Assembly (NCBI GenBank): GCA_036375715.1
Contig: DASVBS010000065.1
Location: forward strand, 62,001 to 126,000
Direction: 5' to 3'
From: Longimicrobiaceae bacterium
GTDB lineage: Bacteria; Gemmatimonadota; Gemmatimonadetes; Longimicrobiales; Longimicrobiaceae
DNA length: 64,000 nt
Shown: positions 50,891 to 61,383 of the stretch, in pieces
Layout of the letters: each line of letters opens with the position of its first letter
Position numbering within the stretch: position 1 is the first letter of the stretch
Notes under the pieces: model-generated
What the model was told of the DNA's origin: nothing
Database searches by the model: none
The model's input: only the letters and a program-made list of their open reading frames with translations
Translations under genes and position numbers: made by a program

Positions 50891-51240
50891 TTCGGCGCCA
50901 CCCTCCTGGCGATCTCCTCGGGGACGTCGATCTCCATCCGGAGCATTGCGGTAGAAAGGGTCTTCCCCTGAGCGTCCGTCTTGAGGGATACCGTACCGCC
51001 ACCTCCCAGCGCCTGGTGGAGCAGGAAGTTCAGAGCGTGCAGGTTCGGCAGCTCGAAGCGCTCCACCCCACCGTGGGCGATGCCCGCAAAGTGCTCCGCT
51101 ACCCGCTTCACGGTGAGCGCCTCGACGAGGATCGGGTAGTAATCGGGGTGGAGGGCGATCACGCCCACGTTCGCCGTGTCGCCTTTGTCGCCCGAGCGGG
51201 CGTGGGCGAGGTAGCGGAGCTGGACTCTGGGCATCGGCAA
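50887..51240 (-). CDS. AtuA-related small protein
   Basis: The 117-residue protein contains the signature RSGDKGDTANVGVIAL, found in the C-terminal part of the acyclic terpene utilisation protein AtuA and in free-standing relatives. The rest, such as RFELPNLHALNFLLHQALGGGGTVSLKTDAQGKTL, matches that family's core. Its catalytic role is unknown. It lies upstream of the crotonase with an ATGA overlap, a pairing typical of short-chain acyl-CoA degradation clusters. guaB precedes it by 13 bases, so the three genes may be co-transcribed. The start could be the first or third codon (both Met). Confidence 0.82.
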   Translation of the reverse strand: MPMPRVQLRYLAHARSGDKGDTANVGVIALHPDYYPILVEALTVKRVAEHFAGIAHGGVERFELPNLHALNFLLHQALGGGGTVSLKTDAQGKTLSTAMLRMEIDVPEEIARRVAPK

Positions 51241-51253
51241 CGCCTCCGTCCCC

Positions 51254-53369
<2,116 letters not shown>

Positions 53370-53392
53370 GGCTATTGTGCGTCAGAGGCTGA

Positions 53393-53797
53393 TCACTCGT
53401 CGATCCGGATGTCGTTCCGGCGCGGCTGCACCGAAGTACGATCAGGGCTGGAAGACGAGGAAGGCTTCGCCGGAGTGGTCGGCTTCTGCACCGGACCGAG
53501 AACGCTGCCGCCCACCTCGCGGATCAGCGTGCGCCCCGCTTCCGTGAGTCCGGACACCATCCGATCCGCCGTGTTGACCACGCCCAGCGTGCTGCGAATC
53601 GCGTCCAGGCCGACTCGGTTGCCTCGAAGCCGATCCTCGAGCTTCTCCCCGAATCGCTGGAACGGCGAGCCGGGACGCACCGGCTCACGAGCGTATTTCG
53701 AGTTCAGGAACTCGATGTAATCGAGCACCTGGTAGACCTTCTCCTCCGGCAGGGCCTCGAGGTTCCGCCAGATGCGATCGCGCAGAATGTCGTGCAT
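53393..53797 (-). CDS. Small protein with DUF2281-like N-terminus
   Basis: The 134-residue soluble protein starts with MHDILRDRIWRNLEALPEEKV and continues QVLDYIEFLNSKY, a pattern shared with DUF2281/YozE-like proteins often tied to small DNA-binding or toxin-associated proteins. The second half is helical, then a disordered Pro/Ser-rich tail. Function is not known and no partner gene is evident. The ATG has no strong ribosome site. It is divergent from the acyltransferase with a promoter-like pair between. Confidence 0.6.
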   Translation of the reverse strand: MHDILRDRIWRNLEALPEEKVYQVLDYIEFLNSKYAREPVRPGSPFQRFGEKLEDRLRGNRVGLDAIRSTLGVVNTADRMVSGLTEAGRTLIREVGGSVLGPVQKPTTPAKPSSSSSPDRTSVQPRRNDIRIDE

Positions 53798-53923
53798 GCG
53801 ATGCTCCCTTCATCGGTGCGGCACCGGGGCCGCGGGAACGGGGATGAACTCGATCGGCCTTTCCCGCCGGGCTTCAATCTGTGCCGACCGCGGCAGAGGG
53901 GCAACGGACGACACGGCTTGCGA

Positions 53924-53953
53924 TTGACGCCGGCTCTGCCGGCGGTCTAGTTT
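53924..53953 (+). promoter_or_regulatory. Putative promoter of the acyltransferase gene
   Basis: TTGACG (53924-53929), an 18-base spacer and TAGTTT (53948-53953). The spacer holds a small inverted repeat CCGGC-TCT-GCCGG that could be an operator. The gene starts 39 bases downstream. Confidence 0.5.
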
Positions 53954-53992
53954 CTCCGAGCGGTTCCGACCTACACCAGATTCGAGGATACC

Positions 53993-54820
53993 ATGGTCCT
54001 GCGACCTCTCCGCCAGCTCGTCCCGTCGGACGAATCGGTGGAGCTATATGACGAGTGGCTGGGCGAGCTCGAGACCGCCCTCGCCCGAGGGGACGACCGT
54101 TGGGAGCTCTGCCGCCGAACCCTCACGCAGCTCTTCTACCCGGGGCTCGCGGGCGTAGATCCGGCCACGTTGCCGCTGACGACCCGCGTCGCCCTGGCGC
54201 ATATGGACGCCCGCAACATCACCCTCGAGCCCGAATACTACGCGGAAGTCGACGTCGAACGTTTCAACGAGCGCAAACCGCTCATCTGGATGTGGCAGAT
54301 GTTCGACCGTACGCCGCTCGGCTCGAACATCCACATCGGAACGCGTTTTCGTCGCATCCTGGCACCGCACATTTTCAAGCGGGTCGGGCGGAACTTCAAG
54401 TGCTTCCACTACGTCGAGTTCTCCTTCGGCTACAACCTCGAGATCGGCGACGACGTGGTGGTGCACCGTAACGTCCTGCTCGACGACCGCGGCGGGATCG
54501 TGATCGGCAACCGGGTCTCCATCTCGGACTACGCGAACATCTATTCGCACACCCATTCGATCGTCGACCAGGTGGACGTGACCAACGCGAAGACCGTGAT
54601 CGGCGATGGGGTCCGCATCACCTACCACGCGACCGTGCTGGCCGGGACGCAGGTGGGAGAGAACTCGATGATCGGTGCTCTGGCGGTGGCCACCCGCGAC
54701 GTCCGGCCGTGGCACGTGAACGTCGGGATCCCGGCGAAATCGGTGCGGGTAAAGCCGAATGCCCCACCTGAAGCATACAAGAACATCGTGCGCGCGTCGC
54801 GCGCCGAGCCCGAGCAATGA
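53993..54820 (+). CDS. Hexapeptide-repeat acyltransferase (LbH fold)
   Basis: The 275-residue protein has an N-terminal helical region (residues 1-110) and a left-handed beta-helix of hexapeptide repeats from about 140 (YNLEIGDDVVVHRNVLLDDRGG, IVIGNRVSISDYANIYSHTHS, KTVIGDGVRITYHATVLAGTQVGENSMIGALAVATRDVRPWHVNVGIPAKSV), ending in the usual GxPAK. The catalytic histidine candidate is in SHTHS. It probably transfers an acetyl group to a sugar, but no donor or acceptor can be deduced. It is followed after 40 bases by the AhbA/AhbB-like gene in the same direction. Confidence 0.85.
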   Translation: MVLRPLRQLVPSDESVELYDEWLGELETALARGDDRWELCRRTLTQLFYPGLAGVDPATLPLTTRVALAHMDARNITLEPEYYAEVDVERFNERKPLIWMWQMFDRTPLGSNIHIGTRFRRILAPHIFKRVGRNFKCFHYVEFSFGYNLEIGDDVVVHRNVLLDDRGGIVIGNRVSISDYANIYSHTHSIVDQVDVTNAKTVIGDGVRITYHATVLAGTQVGENSMIGALAVATRDVRPWHVNVGIPAKSVRVKPNAPPEAYKNIVRASRAEPEQ

Positions 54821-54860
54821 GCGCTTCCAACCAGCGCTTTCCCGTACCCGAACGCAGTAC

Positions 54861-56006
54861 ATGATGCAGGAAATCATCGACCCGGCCATACCGGTTGCCT
54901 TCGACGACCCGCTCAACGCACGCATCCTCGCGGTCTCGGAGGACCGGGTGCAGGGTTTTCATCCCGAGCCGTTCCGGGAGATCAGCCGCCTCTCGGGCGT
55001 GGAGCTCTCCGATGTGCTGGAAAGAATCCGCGCCATGCTGGCGGCGGGAACGATCCGGCGGGTGCGGCAAACGCTGATGGCCACCAACCTCGCTCCGGGC
55101 GCGCTGGTGGCTTGGCAGGTTCCACAGGACAGGCTCGACGAGGCCTTCGACTACCTCTTCAAGGAAGACCCCTTCTCCGGCCACGTCGTCATTCGCTCCA
55201 CCGATCGGGAGACCACCGGCTCCGGCTACCGGCTGTGGACCACGCTGAAGGTGCCGCAGGGCTTCTCGATGAAGAAGCACTGTGACTACCTGGCGAGTCG
55301 CATCGGGGCCGAGGCGTACCGGATAATGCCGGCGCGTCGACTATTCGCGCTGGGGGTGGGCCACGTGCGGCGCCGGAACATGGAACCTGGCGCCCGCTCG
55401 CCGGAGCCCGGCGCGGTGATCGACACGCAGGTCGTGCAGCTCTCGGATCGGGAATGGCAGGTACTGGAGGCCCTCAAGCGCGAGCTGGTAGTTGACGAGA
55501 TCCGGGAGCGACCCTGGGAGGGCCGGGCGGCGGAGGCCGGCGTTCCCTTGGAGGAGTTCTACGAGGTCGCCCGCACGCTCGACGAGCGAGGGGTGATCGG
55601 GCGCTTCTCCACCTTCCTCGAACACTACAAGCCCACCGCGGAGGGCAAGAGGGTCACGCGCTACAACGCGCTCTTCCACTGGCAGGTCCCGCCGGGCAGG
55701 GAGATCGAGGCCGGCCGAGAGGTCGGGCGGCACTATATTCTCACCCACGCCTACTGGCGCGAGGGCGGTCCGGAATTCGGGAACGTGAACATCATGGCCG
55801 TCGCGCATGGCACCGATAAGCAGCGCGTGCTGGCGCACAAGGCGGCGATCGACAAGCATCTCGAAGAGGCGGGGATCCCCATCGGCTACACCAACGTGTT
55901 CTGGGGAGGGAGGAGCGAGATCAAGCCCTCGGAGATCTCGCCGCTGGCGTACGTCGAGTGGTGCAGGTCCGTGGGCATCGACCCGGAGACGATGCGGCCG
56001 GATTGA
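54861..56006 (+). CDS. Tandem Lrp/AsnC-like protein resembling AhbA-AhbB siroheme decarboxylase
   Basis: The 381-residue protein contains two similar halves, each a winged-helix-like N-part plus an AsnC-type ligand domain. Half 1 has YRLWTTLKVPQ and RRLFALGVGHVR; half 2 (from about 205) has RYNALFHWQVP, THAYWREGGPEFGNVNIMAVAHG and TNVFWGGRSEIKP. These match the pattern of AhbA/AhbB (or NirDL/NirGH) siroheme decarboxylases, where YN-L/A-W/F and H-Y-R motifs line the substrate site, normally as two separate chains. No other alternative-heme genes are seen nearby, so it could instead be a regulator. Start ATG 54861 or 54864; ribosome site weak. Confidence 0.65.
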   Translation: MMQEIIDPAIPVAFDDPLNARILAVSEDRVQGFHPEPFREISRLSGVELSDVLERIRAMLAAGTIRRVRQTLMATNLAPGALVAWQVPQDRLDEAFDYLFKEDPFSGHVVIRSTDRETTGSGYRLWTTLKVPQGFSMKKHCDYLASRIGAEAYRIMPARRLFALGVGHVRRRNMEPGARSPEPGAVIDTQVVQLSDREWQVLEALKRELVVDEIRERPWEGRAAEAGVPLEEFYEVARTLDERGVIGRFSTFLEHYKPTAEGKRVTRYNALFHWQVPPGREIEAGREVGRHYILTHAYWREGGPEFGNVNIMAVAHGTDKQRVLAHKAAIDKHLEEAGIPIGYTNVFWGGRSEIKPSEISPLAYVEWCRSVGIDPETMRPD

Positions 56007-56230
56007 GGGGGTTTCACCCTCGCGTCCAACAGTGTTGGCCGGACGGTAGGGGGCTGAACCGACGGCCCTTCCACGACACACCTCGTGTGGACCCGCGCTG
56101 GGACCCCCTTCGAGAGGATGCCGGGTTCGGGCGTCTCGTACAGCGTCCCCCCCGCAGATGAGCTCGATCGACGCGCCGAGTTACTCGCGGCAGGTCCTCA
56201 CGAGTCCTCGAGGTAGGTAGTGACCGGGCT

Positions 56231-56298
56231 CCTCGAAGCCGGCTACCGGAACCCTCGAAGCCGGCTACCGGAATCCTCGCGATACGTCGCTACCGGAA
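56231..56298 (+). repeat. Tandem 22-bp repeat overlapping the end of the 16-residue repeat gene
   Basis: Two units of CCTCGAAGCCGGCTACCGGA (56231 and 56253, each followed by A and C or T) lie head to tail with one difference in 22 bases. A third partial unit (56275-56298) starts CCTCG, diverges and ends CTACCGGAA. The third copy includes the stop codon of the minus-strand repeat protein (stop at 56290-56292). A further distant copy may lie at about 56205-56230. Confidence 0.7.
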
Positions 56299-57513
56299 GG
56301 AATGGTTGAACAACGGAAGCAGGCGTAGCCCGTCGGGGTTGTCACGCACGTAGTTGAGCAAACCGATCTGCACCCCCGGCGAGGAGCGAGCGTAGTTGTA
56401 GATGGCGATGCTCAGGCCGCGATTCACCCCGCGGAGATCGTTGTAGCTGGCGAGGGCCAACCCTGTCTGATCCGGCGTGGCGATCTTCCCCAGGCTGACG
56501 GACGCTCCTACCAAGCGCTCTGCCACCACTCCAAGCCCACCGATATTCAGCCACCGGGCTGTCCCCTGCGATACCACCGCCAGCCCTCCCAGGTTGATCC
56601 CGGTCTGGTCTCCCTGAGAAACGGCGGCGATCCCCGCCGCGTTGAGACCCATCATCTCTCCCTCGGAGACCGTCGCCAGACCGGAGAAGTTGATCCCGCG
56701 CAGATCGCCCTGCGACACCGTTGCCAGGCCAGACACAGTGAGGCCAGTGAGATCATCCTGGCTGACGACCACCAGCCCGGCACTCTGCACACCGGTCATT
56801 GGTCCCTCGGACACGATCGCGAGCCCCGAGGCGTGGGCGCCCCGGAGCCCACCCTGGGACACCACCGCGAGCAGCGACCCCTGCGCCCCGAACATCTCTC
56901 CTTCCGAGACGACGGCCAGTCCGCCGAGCTGCAACCCGCGCATCGCGCCTTGGGAGATCACGGCCAGGCCCCCCAGCCCGATCCCTTCCAGGTTCCTCTC
57001 GGCCACCAGAGCGAGCCCTCCGACCCCGGCCCCCTGGACGTCCCCTTGGGAGACCAGCGCAAGTCCTCCCGCGCCGATCCCCTGCATATTCCCCTCGCTG
57101 ACCAGCGCCAGCCCGCCTGCCCCGATGCCCCGCATCCGACCTCCCGAGACCACTGCCAGCCCGCCGAGCCCGATGCCGTCGATAAAGCTTCCCGAGACGA
57201 CCGCGAGCCCCCCCACACCTAACCCGCGCAGCCGATCCATCTGCGGCGACACGAGCCCGAGGGCGAGCCCGTTCATCTCGAAGTCGGGGTTCTCCCTCGG
57301 GCGCCACAGGGTCAGATTGATCCCGTTCACCCGCTCGACCCCTTTGTCGACCGCGTTGATGCGCAGTCCGGTGAGGCGGGCTACGTTGCCAATGCCGAGC
57401 CCGACTTCGCCCACCCCCAGAACCACTCCGTTCTGTGCCGCTGCGCTGGTGGTATGCAGCACGCACAGGAACAGCACGGTTAGCGTCCCCAGAGCCCCAA
57501 GAAGTACTTTCAT
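56290..57513 (-). CDS. Exported repeat protein with fifteen 16-residue repeats (LA_2272-like)
   Basis: The 407-residue protein has a signal peptide (ending SAAAQ, about residue 27) and, from residue 97 to about 336, 15 consecutive 16-residue repeats of the form G-I/L-x-x-G-G-L-A-x-V-S-x-G-x-x-x, for example GIGLGGLAVVSGGRMR and GINFSGLATVSEGEMM. Flanking regions carry related GLxLGL patterns (ALGLVSP; LSIAIYNYARSSPGVQIGLL). The regular glycine and hydrophobic pattern suggests a beta-solenoid. The repeats recall LA_2272-type surface proteins. No enzyme motif is present. It stands alone between a tandem DNA repeat and the M20 peptidase. Confidence 0.82.
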   Translation of the reverse strand: MKVLLGALGTLTVLFLCVLHTTSAAAQNGVVLGVGEVGLGIGNVARLTGLRINAVDKGVERVNGINLTLWRPRENPDFEMNGLALGLVSPQMDRLRGLGVGGLAVVSGSFIDGIGLGGLAVVSGGRMRGIGAGGLALVSEGNMQGIGAGGLALVSQGDVQGAGVGGLALVAERNLEGIGLGGLAVISQGAMRGLQLGGLAVVSEGEMFGAQGSLLAVVSQGGLRGAHASGLAIVSEGPMTGVQSAGLVVVSQDDLTGLTVSGLATVSQGDLRGINFSGLATVSEGEMMGLNAAGIAAVSQGDQTGINLGGLAVVSQGTARWLNIGGLGVVAERLVGASVSLGKIATPDQTGLALASYNDLRGVNRGLSIAIYNYARSSPGVQIGLLNYVRDNPDGLRLLPLFNHSFR

Positions 57514-57614
57514 GAGCAGTTTGATGCGGTAAGATGCTGGTCCTGCGGCAGCAGGTCCCTACGCATCCGCTGCCCTCGGGTTTCAGCCGTACACTGGCGC
57601 GGTCCGTGCGCGCC

Positions 57615-57646
57615 CCGTTCACCCGTTCACCCGTTCACCCGTCTAC
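57615..57646 (+). repeat. Octanucleotide tandem repeat before the M20 peptidase start
   Basis: CCGTTCAC occurs three times in a row (57615-57638) followed by the variant CCGTCTAC. The ATG of the peptidase is 7 bases downstream, so the array occupies the ribosome-binding region, which has no Shine-Dalgarno sequence. Confidence 0.85.
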
Positions 57647-57652
57647 CGACCG

Positions 57653-59038
57653 ATGCCCGATATCGCCGCGTATCTCGCCGTCCACCGCTCGCGCCACCGG
57701 TCCGAGCTCGCGGACTTTCTGCGTATTCCCAGCATCAGCGCGAAATCCGAGCACCGCGAGGACATGGAGCGGGCGGCGACCTGGCTGGTCGATCGGATGC
57801 TCGAGGCCGGGCTGCAGAAAGCCGAGACCATGCCGACCGGGGGGCACCCGGCCGTAGTCGGCGAATGGAGGGGGGCGCCCGATGCCCCCACGCTCCTCAT
57901 CTACGGCCACTACGACGTGCAGCCCCCCGAACCCCTGGACGAATGGGTCAGCCCGCCGTTCGAGCCGACGGAGCGCGACGGGAAGCTCTACGCTCGCGGG
58001 TCGGTGGATGACAAGGGGCAGCTCTACCTGCACCTGAAAGCGGTGGAGGCATATCTCGCCGAGTACGGCGCGCTGCCGGTGAACGTAGTCTTCCTGATCG
58101 AAGGCGAGGAAGAGATCGGCTCCGACCACCTGGAGGGCTTCCTGGTCGAGAACCGCGAGCTCCTCGCCTGCGACGCCGTGCTCATCTCCGACACCACGAT
58201 GTTTGCGCCCGGCCTGCCGTCGATCACCACCGGCCTGCGCGGCCTCGCCTACATGGAGGTGACGGTGCGCGGCCCGCGGACGGATCTACACTCCGGATCG
58301 TACGGCGGGGCGGTGGTGAACGCGGCGAACGCGCTCGCCCGCATCATCGCGGGCCTCCACGATGAGAACGGAAGGGTTACGATCCCCGGCTTCTACGATG
58401 ACGTCCGCGCGCTGAGCGACGTGGAGCGCGCCTCACTGGGGCGGCTCCCCTTCACCGAGGAGGGACTGCGGGAAGAGGTGGGCGCCTCCGAGCTGGGCGG
58501 TGAAGCAGGATTCGGCGCGCTCGAGCGGATCTGGGCGCGCCCGACGCTAGACGTGAACGGGCTTCTCTCCGGGTACACCGGCGAAGGGGCGAAGACGGTT
58601 CTGCCGGCACGGGCGATGGCGAAGATCTCCATGCGCCTCGTGCCCGATCAGGACTTCCGGGTGATTCAGCGCGCCTTTGCCGAGCACGTGCGGTCGCTCG
58701 CCCCGAAGGGGGTGACGGTGGAGGTCAGCGCCCTGCACGGCGGGCAGCCATGGGCGGCGGAGCCCAACGCCCCGATCTTTGCCGCTGCGGAGCGCGCACT
58801 GGCCCGTGCTTTCGGTCGGGAACCGGTCTACATTCGTGAAGGTGGCTCGATTCCCATCGTGCAGGCATTCCAGACGACCTTCGACGCGCCGGTGGTGCTC
58901 ATCGGCTTCGGCCTTCCCGGAGAGAACGCCCACGCCCCCAACGAGTGGCTGTCGCTCGAGAACTTCGAAAAGGGGACGTACGCAATCGCCCTCCTCTACG
59001 AGGAGCTGGCCACCTCTTCCTCGCCGGAAGCGCCCTGA
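57653..59038 (+). CDS. M20-family dipeptidase
   Basis: The 461-residue cytosolic metallopeptidase has the full M20 ligand set: His in YGHYDVQPPEP, bridging Asp in RGSVDDKGQL, the catalytic Glu pair in EGEEEIGSDH, Asp in ISDTTMF and His in ENAHAPNEW. The lid domain (EVTVRGPRTDLHSGSYGG) has the family histidine. It resembles CNDP/ArgE-DapE-like dipeptidases. The start ATG follows an octamer array, and no ribosome site is seen. It is convergent with psd: the coding ends overlap by 43 bases. Confidence 0.93.
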   Translation: MPDIAAYLAVHRSRHRSELADFLRIPSISAKSEHREDMERAATWLVDRMLEAGLQKAETMPTGGHPAVVGEWRGAPDAPTLLIYGHYDVQPPEPLDEWVSPPFEPTERDGKLYARGSVDDKGQLYLHLKAVEAYLAEYGALPVNVVFLIEGEEEIGSDHLEGFLVENRELLACDAVLISDTTMFAPGLPSITTGLRGLAYMEVTVRGPRTDLHSGSYGGAVVNAANALARIIAGLHDENGRVTIPGFYDDVRALSDVERASLGRLPFTEEGLREEVGASELGGEAGFGALERIWARPTLDVNGLLSGYTGEGAKTVLPARAMAKISMRLVPDQDFRVIQRAFAEHVRSLAPKGVTVEVSALHGGQPWAAEPNAPIFAAAERALARAFGREPVYIREGGSIPIVQAFQTTFDAPVVLIGFGLPGENAHAPNEWLSLENFEKGTYAIALLYEELATSSSPEAP

Positions 59039-59946
59039 ATCCGCCGCCCGAGCGTCATACCCAGCCGGACCGGACGACCGGCGGCCAGGGTGGGGTCCAG
59101 CTCGCATCGTCCCGGCTCGAGCAGGAGCACCACCGTCGAGCCGAGATGGAAGGCCATCAGCTCTTCCCCCCGTTCGATCGAAATCGGAGGAGAGTAATCA
59201 TGGCGTGCGGGCTCCCCTCCCCCGCGGTTCGTCACCCAGCGCGTCTCCCCCTCCCCGGCGTGCCAGTCCTGGTCGAAAGCGGCGGAGATCCTCCCCACGT
59301 TGTACGCGCCGACAGCCACCACCGTCACCCGGCCCAGCCGCCCGTCGATGGCGCACAGTAGCCGCTCGTTCCGGGGAAATAGATGGGGCACGTGCGCCAC
59401 CGCCGCGGCATTCACGGGCAGTAGCGCCCCGGGTATGTGCCGGGCATACGGGATCGTGCCGCCGATGGGGGCATGGATGCGGTGATAGTCCCGCGGGCTG
59501 AGATACAGGGTCACGAAGGACCCACCTTCGTACCGCTCCGCCTCGACATCATCCCCGATCAGATCCGCGACCGAGTACCAGCGGCCCTTCGCCTGCAGCA
59601 CCCTGCCACGGGTGATCCGTCCAGTCTGCCCGATCGCCCCGTCGACGGGTGAGGCTAGCGTATCCGCCGGTTGCGGCCAGGTGCGTACGCCCGGCCGCAA
59701 CCGCCGGACGAAGAATTCGTTCAGGGTGCGGTAGCTCTCCAGCGGTAGCTCGACCTCGGTGAGGTCCACCCCTACCAGTCGGGAGAAGCTCTGGAGTACG
59801 GGCCGGCGCAACGGCCGCGGTAGGGGCAGATCGGCAAAGCGGCCGAATCCGCGGCTGAGGCTGCCTTGCGGAAGGCGGGCGAGTACCGCCAGCGCCATCC
59901 GCCAGCCGCGGGAGGGCAGTTCCGGAAGGTCAGACGGCTCGGACAT
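58996..59946 (-). CDS. psd: Phosphatidylserine decarboxylase proenzyme
   Basis: The 316-residue proenzyme makes phosphatidylethanolamine from phosphatidylserine. It cleaves itself at LGST (Gly269-Ser270 in FHLGSTVVLL), turning Ser270 into the pyruvoyl group. Other landmarks are LNEFFVRRLRPG, LASPVDGAIG, YLSPRDYHRIHAPIGG with the His charge-relay residue and LFPRNERL. Its 316 residues match the longer PSD-B type. It overlaps the end of the dipeptidase gene. pssA is not in the window. The ATG lacks a strong ribosome site. Confidence 0.96.
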   Translation of the reverse strand: MSEPSDLPELPSRGWRMALAVLARLPQGSLSRGFGRFADLPLPRPLRRPVLQSFSRLVGVDLTEVELPLESYRTLNEFFVRRLRPGVRTWPQPADTLASPVDGAIGQTGRITRGRVLQAKGRWYSVADLIGDDVEAERYEGGSFVTLYLSPRDYHRIHAPIGGTIPYARHIPGALLPVNAAAVAHVPHLFPRNERLLCAIDGRLGRVTVVAVGAYNVGRISAAFDQDWHAGEGETRWVTNRGGGEPARHDYSPPISIERGEELMAFHLGSTVVLLLEPGRCELDPTLAAGRPVRLGMTLGRRIQGASGEEEVASSS

Positions 59947-60069
59947 GCCAGGCGCCGAGTGCAGGGATCACACCTACCGGCGAGCGCGGGCGAAGGGTGT
60001 TAGATTCCGCCGCCCACGGAGCTCGAGGCATCCGCGTTCGCGAGAGGAGCATTGGACGAAGACAGGGAG

Positions 60070-61383
60070 ATGGGGATCGATAGACGTCTGTCGCCGCTGC
60101 GAATATCGCAGCGCAGTCGGCAACTCGACAACGGGATGCGGGTGGTGGTGCACGAGGATCGATCCTCGCCCATCGTCGCCGTCCACGTGATGTACCACGT
60201 CGGCTCGCGGCACGAATCCCCCGGGCGGACGGGGCTGGCGCACCTACTGGAGCACCTTCTCTTCGAGGGCTCGGAGAACTGCCCGAAGGGGGAGTTCGAC
60301 CGCCTGCTCGACCAGGTTGGAGGCGTTAACAACGGCTCAACCTGGCTCGACCGGACCAACTACTACGAGATCGTCCCCAGCCACGCAGTGGAGCTCGCAT
60401 TGTGGCTGGAGCGCGAGCGGATGGCCCACTTCCTCCCCGTGCTGGATGAAACGATGCTGGAGGTGCAGCGCGGGGTGGTGATCAACGAGCGTCGACAGAG
60501 CTGCGACAACCGGCCGTACGGTATGGCCGACGAGCGCCTGCACGAGCTGCTCTTCCCCGAGGACCATCCGTACTTCTGGCCGACCATCGGATACCTCCGT
60601 GATCTCGAGCAGACGCGCCTGGAGGATGCCCGCGCCTTCTTCGAGACTTACTACGTCCCGCGTAACTCCGTCCTGGTCCTGGCGGGCGACGTCTCGCCCG
60701 ATGAGGGATTTCGATTGGCCGAAGCCTACTTCGGGGACCTTCCCCCGGGGCCCGAGCACGGGAAGGGGGTGTTACCGAGACTCGGCCAGGACCCCGGTCC
60801 GCGGCGCACCGAGGAGATGGAGGATCGGGTCACCCTGCCCCGTCTCTACCTGGGCCACGTGGTGCCTCCATATGGCACCTCCGAATGGATCGCGCTGGAC
60901 GTGTTGACCTACCTGCTCTCGGATGGGGAGAGCTCGCGCTTGCAGCGCCGGCTGGTGCGCGACGAGCAGGTCGCCCTGGACGTGGACGCCTATCTCTACC
61001 CGACCGAGCTGAACGGCGTGCTCGGCGTGGTGGCCACCGCGCGCGCTGGCATTGCCCGCGAGAAGCTCGCGACGGCGGTGGATGAGGTGATCGAGGAGAT
61101 CGCCGCGGGCGAGTTGGACGAGGGCGAGGTCGCCGGCGCGGTGATGCGGGCGCGGCGCGACCAGCTCTCGTCGATCGCGAATCTGGAGGAGCGGGCGGAG
61201 GAGCTTGCCTACGCCACCACGGTTCTCGGAAATCCCGAGGCGCTGGAAGAGACCCTGGAGGCGTATGCCTCCGTCGGCCCCGAAGCGGTGCGGGACGCCG
61301 CGCGCGGGTATCTCGGCCGTAGCAGAGGCGCCGCGGTGATGGTGATCCCTCGGGCTGGTGAGGAAGCGGGAGTCGAGTCGTGA
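60070..61383 (+). CDS. M16-family zinc peptidase, catalytic subunit
   Basis: The 437-residue peptidase has the inverted zinc motif HLLEH (His58, Glu61, His62) in GLAHLLEHLLFEG and the distal Glu140 in VVINERRQ, with the usual spacing of about 77 residues. The second M16 half (DRVTLPRLYLGHVVPPYGT, LLSDGESSRLQRRLVRDEQ) is also present. With the next gene it probably forms a two-subunit processing or degrading peptidase. ATG 60070 is used; TTG 60052 is possible, with AGGAG only 2 bases before it. GTGA overlap joins it to the second subunit. Confidence 0.92.
   Translation: MGIDRRLSPLRISQRSRQLDNGMRVVVHEDRSSPIVAVHVMYHVGSRHESPGRTGLAHLLEHLLFEGSENCPKGEFDRLLDQVGGVNNGSTWLDRTNYYEIVPSHAVELALWLERERMAHFLPVLDETMLEVQRGVVINERRQSCDNRPYGMADERLHELLFPEDHPYFWPTIGYLRDLEQTRLEDARAFFETYYVPRNSVLVLAGDVSPDEGFRLAEAYFGDLPPGPEHGKGVLPRLGQDPGPRRTEEMEDRVTLPRLYLGHVVPPYGTSEWIALDVLTYLLSDGESSRLQRRLVRDEQVALDVDAYLYPTELNGVLGVVATARAGIAREKLATAVDEVIEEIAAGELDEGEVAGAVMRARRDQLSSIANLEERAEELAYATTVLGNPEALEETLEAYASVGPEAVRDAARGYLGRSRGAAVMVIPRAGEEAGVES

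Noticed and set aside
56290-57513. Possible CRISPR array
   Set aside because: The repeats are 48-bp coding units in a continuous frame with a signal peptide, no unique spacers and no cas genes.
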